From positions 76,021,884 to 76,085,883 of the forward strand of contig CM043944.1 in the NCBI GenBank assembly GCA_014529385.2: 64,000 nt of DNA. The letters are read 5' to 3'. This DNA is from Adiantum capillus-veneris (lineage: Eukaryota; Streptophyta; Polypodiopsida; Polypodiales; Pteridaceae). Positions 58,401 through 64,000 of the stretch are shown piece after piece (the stretch's first letter is position 1; every line of letters begins with the position of its first letter). The notes beneath the pieces were generated by a model that worked only from the letters and a program-made list of their open reading frames with translations, was not told the DNA's origin and ran no database searches. A program made the translations under genes and the position numbers.

Positions 58401-60468
58401 ATACATCAAAGCTGAGGTGTAAGACCTGTGGCCATAATTTTAGTGGAAATGCTCACAGGATAAAAGAACATGTTTTCAAAATCCCTGGAAACGTGTTAGC
58501 TTGCAAATAACCCCCAAGAGGTATTGCTGAAAAATTTCCCGAGTGGGCGCTCAAGGCAAAGAGAATTCTTGAGGGCAAAAAAAAGGGAGGTCCCAAAATG
58601 ATGGCTCCATCTATGGCTAGGGACATCGAGATGACGCTCGAGAATGATCAAAACCCTCACTCGACCCCTACTACAGGTCAAGGAACAAGTCAAGGAGGGT
58701 GCCATTCATCCTTTGCTGGGAATTGTAGCTCTAATCCTACCGGAAGCTCTACTGCTAACATAAGCCAAAGTGAAGCATGGACTGGAGGAGAATTTGCACC
58801 AAGTGATCCTACTTTGCAATAGGCATTTGGGAAACAATGGCTGCTTGAACTCCATCTTAAGTGGACTCAAGCATTTGTTGCATGTGGAATTCCTTTTAAT
58901 GTCATTCGAAATCCTATCTTCAAAGATGCTTTAATGAGCAGGGCGAATAAGGGTTTTGTGGTTCCTGATTATAATAAGATGCGTACAGAATATTAGATAA
59001 AGTAAAAACAACATCAGAGAATATTTTACATCGCAAAACTCTTGATTTTATGACGGCGTATGGATGCACAATTGCTCTAGATGGTTGGACAAATTGCCAG
59101 AAGAAACCATTGATTAATGTGATGTTGATTTGTCCAAGAGGTGCCATCTTTCTTGAAGCGATCGATACATCCTTGAAAGAAAAAACTAGTGGATATCTTG
59201 CTGGTGTTTATGAGCGTTCTATTAGAAGAGCAGGGGGGCCTAAATATGTGACAGCCATTGTCACATATTATGCATCTAACTACAAAGCAACTAGAAAAGT
59301 AATTGAAGCAAAGTATCCAGAGATTACATGGGTTCCATGTGCTGCTCACACTTTGAGTTTGCTCTTAAAGGACTTTGGAAAAGTTCCTTCTATTAAGCGA
59401 ACTCTTCTAGATGCAAACCACTTAGTGAAGTTCATAAGAGAGCATTCATTTTCTTACGCTTTGTTTAGAACAAAGTCTCCAACAAAAAATTCACTGATTT
59501 TTTGTGTGACCCGCTTTGTGACAGCATATTACGTTCTCTCCACACTGCAGCAGGTAAAAGCATCCCTTGTTGAAATAGTGGCAAATAGAAGATGGGACAT
59601 TTGGCTTGATAAATATCCCAACTATGAACCTATTGCTTCCAAATGCTATCAGCTTGTAAACTCTCCTATTTTTTGGAGAAATGTAGACAAAATAGTTACT
59701 GTCATAGAACCTTTCACTCATCTTATACGATTAGTGGACAAAGAAGCCTCTATCTTTGGACGGGTTTACTGGTACATGCATGAAGCCACTCGCAAGTTAA
59801 AAGATAGTACATCTTATGCAAGAAAAGAGAAAGCCATGATGATGACATTTATCAAAAGACGATGGGAGCAGTTGCATATTCCTTTACATGGAGCAGGTTT
59901 TGTCTTGGATCCCAAGTTCCAGATGCATGAGCAATCTTCAAACAATGAAGTGATCAGTGATTTCAAGAAAGTCTGTGCTCAACTATTAGGCAACGTGGAT
60001 GGATAGGTGGCATACACACAGAAGATGGCATACACTAGTAGAGAGGGAACGTTTGGGGATCCTTGGCATATAAATGCTATCAAGACAATGAGCGCACCAG
60101 TTTGGTGGAAAGAGTACGATGGAGAAAAAGTGGAACTTCAACATGTGGCTGTGAGAGTATTGTCTGTTGCCACCTCAAGTGGTAGCTATGAAAGAAATTG
60201 GTCTTCATTCACTTTAGTGCATACTAAAAAACGAAATTGATTAAGTCCTAAACGAGCTGCGGACTTGGTGTATGTCTTTTGTAACATGCGACTTATGCAT
60301 AAGCCTACGAAGTTAGCCACACATGCGAGAGAAGAATGCTTTGGGCGCTTCCAAACACACAAAGCAGTTGCAAATGAGCTCAACTCTGATGATGAAATGG
60401 AATGGAACCCGGAAGATATTGATCCGGAATGTTCAGATGTCGAAGAAATTGATGACATGGTGCTGTGA
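58364..60468 (+). pseudogene. hAT-superfamily transposase
   Basis: Domain order: a BED-type zinc finger near 58410-58470 (CKTCGHNFSGNAHRIKEH); a Ser/Thr/Gly-rich linker; a DUF659-like region with TLDFMTAYGCTIALDGWTN (about 59040-59095) and ECVP-like WVPCAAHTLSLLLKD; a central hAT region (RWDIWLDKYPNYE); and the hAT dimerisation domain (YERNWSSFTLVHTKKRN, about 60185-60240). Lesions: TAA after LACK near 58508, a stop before AFGKQW near 58819, a frameshift near 58985, TAG at 60004 and CGA to TGA at 60238. The C-terminus is acidic. hAT transposases cut and paste DNA; this copy cannot be functional. Confidence 0.92.
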
Positions 60469-60559
60469 TTGAGGGGACGGATGAGCTGTAAAGTTTGTAC
60501 TATATTCTCAATTAATTTTACAATGCAAAAATTATGTGGAGTTTGGCTTTACAATCCAT

Positions 60560-60562
<3 letters not shown>

Positions 60563-60652
<90 letters not shown>
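60563..60652. repeat. Compound (CT)n-(CA)n microsatellite
   Basis: About 57 bases of CT followed by about 33 of CA. It lies just after the hAT transposase end. Confidence 0.97.
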
Positions 60653-60653
<1 letters not shown>

Positions 60654-60815
60654 TGTTAAAAAGAGGGTAGTAGAGAGAACATAACTTACACAATTACAAC
60701 AACATCTGTCACGTCTATTTGTTCCAACAAACAGAGATTTACATATCAAAAAGAGGTTTTAATTACTAATCTTGAGATTTAAGATACAAAAAGAGCTATG
60801 TATTGTTTGGGAGAT

Positions 60816-61001
60816 TTAATTTAAATCATGGGCTTGTTCTCCAAAGAGATCAAATACACAAAATTCTGAAGTGCCAACTGAATCACTTGGGCCGGCATTG
60901 CCCATCTCTTAATTTAAATCATGGGCTTGTTCTCCAAAGAGATCAGATACATGAAATTCTGAAGTGCCATCTGAATCACTTGGGCCGGCATTGCCCATCT
61001 C
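60816..61001. repeat. 93-bp tandem duplication
   Basis: TTAATTTAAATCATGGGC at 60816 recurs at 60909, followed by nearly identical sequence through GGGCCGGCATTGCCCATCTC. The period is 93 bp, a multiple of three. It duplicates the C-terminal codons and stop of the minus-strand frame at 60909-61682. Confidence 0.93.
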
Positions 61002-61682
61002 TTCTTCGTTAATAGGCCCATACCTTGCCTCGTACCATGCCAACTTTCTTTCTAGCTCAGCTATACGAGCGTGCAACATGGCTAGGGTCTCTCCTTGACT
61101 TGCCAAATCCACGCCTCGGGTTGCAAGCTGCTCAATAACTGCAGTTTCTTTGGGCAAATATGTGTGACCTCTCTTGCGAGGAGGGTCTTCTTGATTAGCT
61201 TCCCGTGCATGAATCTTCTCGGCTGGGCGCCCTTTCCCAATACCTCATGTAGTGGGATGATCGTTCCAATCAACTTTGAGCCGCAATACATAGTAGCAAT
61301 AACATTGTTGCACAAAGTAAATTGCCACTTGATTATTATTTGGTGGCGATCTATACACTTGGATAAATCTTGCAAGGATATTTTGAGCGAGGACAATGTG
61401 TTGCAGATCTGAAACCTTCAAGGGAGCAGAAGCCTTAGCATTTCCACTGACTCGAAATAATGTGTTGCGTACGAAGTGATTCGGGCATAATTGTCTGCAT
61501 TGCCTGTAATTCAGTGGCTCCCCTTGAAGTTCTGATTCATCTTGTTGGGTTGCAGCCAAAGCACTGAGATCTCCTTGAGACACCCGAATCTCTTCCTCTT
61601 CGTAAATTTGTTGAGCCAATGCATGATTAAGCAAAGGATCATTGGGCTGTTGTGCGTTTTGGTCGGGAGCAATATCTTCCAT
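60909..61682 (-). pseudogene. Unrecognised protein (about 258 aa), one in-frame stop
   Basis: Minus-strand frame from ATG at 61682 (MEDIAPDQNAQQPNDPL) to TAA at 60909, interrupted only by TGA at 61245 (after DWNDHPTT), which would be CGA Arg before a C-to-T change. The upstream bases GCATTTCAGTT could be a splice acceptor, so this may be an exon. Features: an acidic/Gln-rich N-terminus; a middle with Cys pairs (YRQCRQLC, QQCYCYYVL) and FIQVYRSPPNNNQVA; a Lys/Arg-rich stretch (EDPPRKRGHTYLP); a predicted coiled coil (LHARIAELERKLAWYEARY); and an acidic end. I know no family for it. It lies 190 bases from a kinase-like pseudogene on the same strand and the two could be exons of one gene. Confidence 0.6.
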
Positions 61683-61874
61683 AACTGAAATGCAAAATAA
61701 TAACTTTAGCGAGACAAGTTTTAGCACTTGAAAAAGAGAGATGGTTTAAAGAATTGAGTGATCTAACTTGAAATACTTTAAAACTTAAACTTGAAGAACT
61801 TTCAAAATATTGCGCACATGACACCACACATTGCACACGTGACACCATTAATGCCAAAAAAGTTGATCACTGGT

Positions 61875-63200
61875 TTAATCATCAATAGGTCTCAAGCCAG
61901 ATTGGGTTACAATATGATAGCCAACATAATGGATTCCATTCAAACAAAGGCTTAAATCCCATATCTTAGATCTATCTAATGGTTTAGGAGATTTTCCACT
62001 AGCAAGATGTTTGTTTACATTGCACAAAAATTCGCGCTTGAGAACTTCGGCGGGCTATGGAATACATGCAAGCAAGTGCCTAAGAATATAGGAGAGACTA
62101 TATATATCAGATGTCTTGGTGAATGGAGGAGGATTGGTGCTGATATTTTCAGGGGCAGTCCATGGATAATCTCACTCAAATTGAGCTCTACATTGAGGGG
62201 TGAGATTTGGCAGCTTGGGAAATGTTGCCAAAGTGTTTGATGGTGTACTTTGTCCCCAGTCCGCAATGCCAGCATACACTCCTCGCTCACCAAAATGGAG
62301 TAGAATATTTCTAGTGTGTAGATCATTGTGAATAAATTCGTGACTATGCACGAATTTAATCGTCTATAGAAGAGCATTGCATATTGGCAAAATGTTGTCT
62401 GTGAACTGCTGTACAGTTCCAGATGTGTGTTGGAACTCTATGATTGCAGGCTTGCTTCCATCATGATGACATGCCTGAATCCACTGCTCAAGATGAGCTC
62501 CATTCCAAAGCTTGAAGATCAACATAGGTCTTTTGCTATACCGAACAAGAGCACGGGGCAATATCATGTCACAATGCTGAACAGTTGTAGTAGTTGCCTC
62601 CTCTAGCACTATCTGCAATGTCTGCTTGCTTCCTATTTGGTCTTTGTATATCTTCGCCGCATAGACGGGATCTTTGAAGAGAGGATGAGCCACTGATACT
62701 TGTTTCACATTTGCAAAACGTCCTTCACCTAATTGGGGTGCTTGCAAGTGAAAGATGGAATGCTCCCCAAGTAAGTGTAGGACAGGAGGACACATTGTAT
62801 CATCCAGGTTTACAATGGACGATTGAGCACCTGATGAAGGAGGTACATCCTCTTTTGTCCTAGGACGTTTTCAAGAGCCTTCAATCTTATCTTTGCTCTT
62901 CAATTTTGAATGTAGCTGTGCTACAAGATGCATTCTCTCTTTGATTCCAGGTTTGGTTTTGATTTCTGGATGAACCATACTTTCAAAACTTCTAGTGATC
63001 TGGCCTAATAATTGCTTTAATGTGTTATGCATCACTCCATTAGTGCACAGAGCTGGTCAAATGAAATTGGGAATGCACTGTACAGCTTCAGCCAACAATG
63101 TTCCACAAGTTCAAACACAAAATCATCGAACTTTGCCTACAATGGATCAAATGCTCGTCGCAAATGATTGTCTGAAGCTCCATAGAGAGACAAAATAAGA
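61875..63200 (-). pseudogene. Protein kinase-like gene, broken
   Basis: The frame from about 63032 to TAA at 61875 is open except for TGA at 62871, TAG at 62364, TGA at 62172 and TAG at 62055. Kinase landmarks appear in order: glycine loop LGEGRFANV, lysine strand YAAKIYK, a glutamate helix (VLEEATTT), catalytic loop HNDLHTRN, metal-binding D-W-G in IADWGQS, and PWTAPENI. Only D-F-G reads D-W-G. Upstream, in a different frame (about 63160-63035), FDDFVFELVEHCWLKLYS and FPISFDQLCALME look like a further helical domain, joined by a frameshift or intron. I cannot assign a kinase family; substrate unknown. All key catalytic residues remain, so inactivation looks recent. Confidence 0.7.
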
Positions 63201-63461
63201 GCATCATTGCTGACGCGTTAACTTTGTCTCTACCATGATTGAAGCCTGAAAATACATGAAGGAAATATAAGTAAGGTAAATCCAGAATAGATAAAAATTT
63301 GACATATATGATTGTTAATAAATCTAAACAAAAACATTTCATGGCCAATAATAACCTCCAGTAATGAAAGATCTAAACATTTCATGCATCATAATAACAA
63401 CAGTATTGAAAGACGCGATGGTTAAATCATTCAGGATTGAAGAACGTATAATATATATCTT

Positions 63462-64000
63462 CTCCTTGCAGTGCGACACATGGTCAGCAGCAACCAAAGA
63501 CGAAGAATTCATTAAATCCAATCTCCTTGCAGTGCGACGCGATGGTCAGCAACAACCAAGAACGATGGATTTAAAAACTCGAAACCTCTCCCTGCAATGT
63601 GACATGGTGGTCAGCAACAACCAGAGACGAGGAAATTATTGAATCCAATCTCCTTGTAGTGCGACGCGATGGTCAGCAACAACCAAGAACGATGGTTTTA
63701 AAATTCCTAAACCTCTCCCTACAGTGCAACATGATGGTCAGCAGCAACCAAGGACGATGGATTTAAAACCTTGAAACCTCTCCCTGCAGTGCGACATGGT
63801 GGTCAGCAACAACCAGAGACGAGGAAGTTATTGAATCCAATCTCCTTGTAGTGCGACGCGATGGTCAGCAACAACCAAGAACGATGGATTTAAAAATCCT
63901 AAACTTCTCCCTGCAGTGCGACACAATGGTCAGTAGCAACCAAGGACGATGGATTTGACAACCCTAAACCTCTCCCTGCAGTGTGACACGGTGGTCAGCA
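63462..64000. repeat. Minisatellite, 61-65 bp units, running off the window
   Basis: Units start at 63462, 63523, 63588, 63650, 63715, 63780, 63842, 63907 and 63972 (last partial). Each begins CTCCYTGCAGTGCGAC and contains GGTCAGCARCAACCA. Three variants are seen: A (GCGATGG, ending in AAACCT, 65 bp), C (GCAACCAAGGACGATGG, 65 bp) and B (ATGGTGG, GAGACGAGGAA, ending AATCCAAT, 62 bp). From 63650 the order is A-C-B, A-C-B, a 192-bp higher-order unit. Confidence 0.93.

Noticed and set aside
63462-64000. CRISPR-like array.
   Set aside because: Units vary along their whole length with no distinct repeat and spacer parts, and the rest of the window is a plant genome.

Overview
This window looks like nuclear DNA of a land plant, probably a seed-free plant such as a fern. 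The evidence is Ty1/copia and Ty3/gypsy LTR retrotransposons, a hAT transposon, long CT/CA microsatellites, and the relic of a plant-organelle-type pentatricopeptide repeat (PPR) gene. The fern suggestion rests only on the style of the PPR relic and is an inference. I found no intact host gene. Nearly everything readable is transposable element, mostly broken, with several insertions nested in one another.

Layout. 1-3.7 kb: an LTR with a tRNA-Asp-like primer site, a gypsy RT/RNase H scrap, a small LTR relic and a Gag scrap. 3.7-7.5 kb: a decayed copia element on the minus strand (D2) with a rearranged gypsy patch in its reverse transcriptase. 7.6-21.4 kb: gypsy family B copy 2 (B2, minus), split by a 9.5-kb gypsy family A element (A1, 9776-19253, target duplication GCGT). 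21.4-23.9 kb: an A-like LTR end and a PPR relic. 23.9-29.3 kb: a 5'-truncated chromovirus (C, plus) and its LTR. 29.6-34.1 kb: a non-autonomous LTR element (E, minus) with one 1,159-codon frame and no pol. 34.1-52.3 kb: gypsy family B copy 1 (B1, minus), split in its integrase by a second family A element (A2, plus, 38774-47211, target duplication ACGC). 52.7-60.5 kb: a hAT transposase pseudogene with a subterminal repeat array, into which a young copia element (D1, 52998-58157, target duplication TGTGT) inserted. 60.8-63.2 kb: an unrecognised broken gene and a protein-kinase-like pseudogene. 63.46 kb to the end: a minisatellite with a three-unit higher-order repeat.

The most unusual signals are these. 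(1) Family A LTRs carry two short reading frames that overlap by ATGA. They look like tandem duplicates of each other and stay open in three LTR copies from two diverged subfamilies. (2) Family B has a second retropepsin-like domain fused behind its integrase, in addition to its normal protease. (3) Family B LTRs contain repeated 20-bp palindromes of the form ACAT-N4-CGCG-N4'-ATGT whose arms differ between copies but stay self-complementary. (4) Both family A copies sit inside family B copies and have the same 4-bp target duplication, ACGC, in element orientation.
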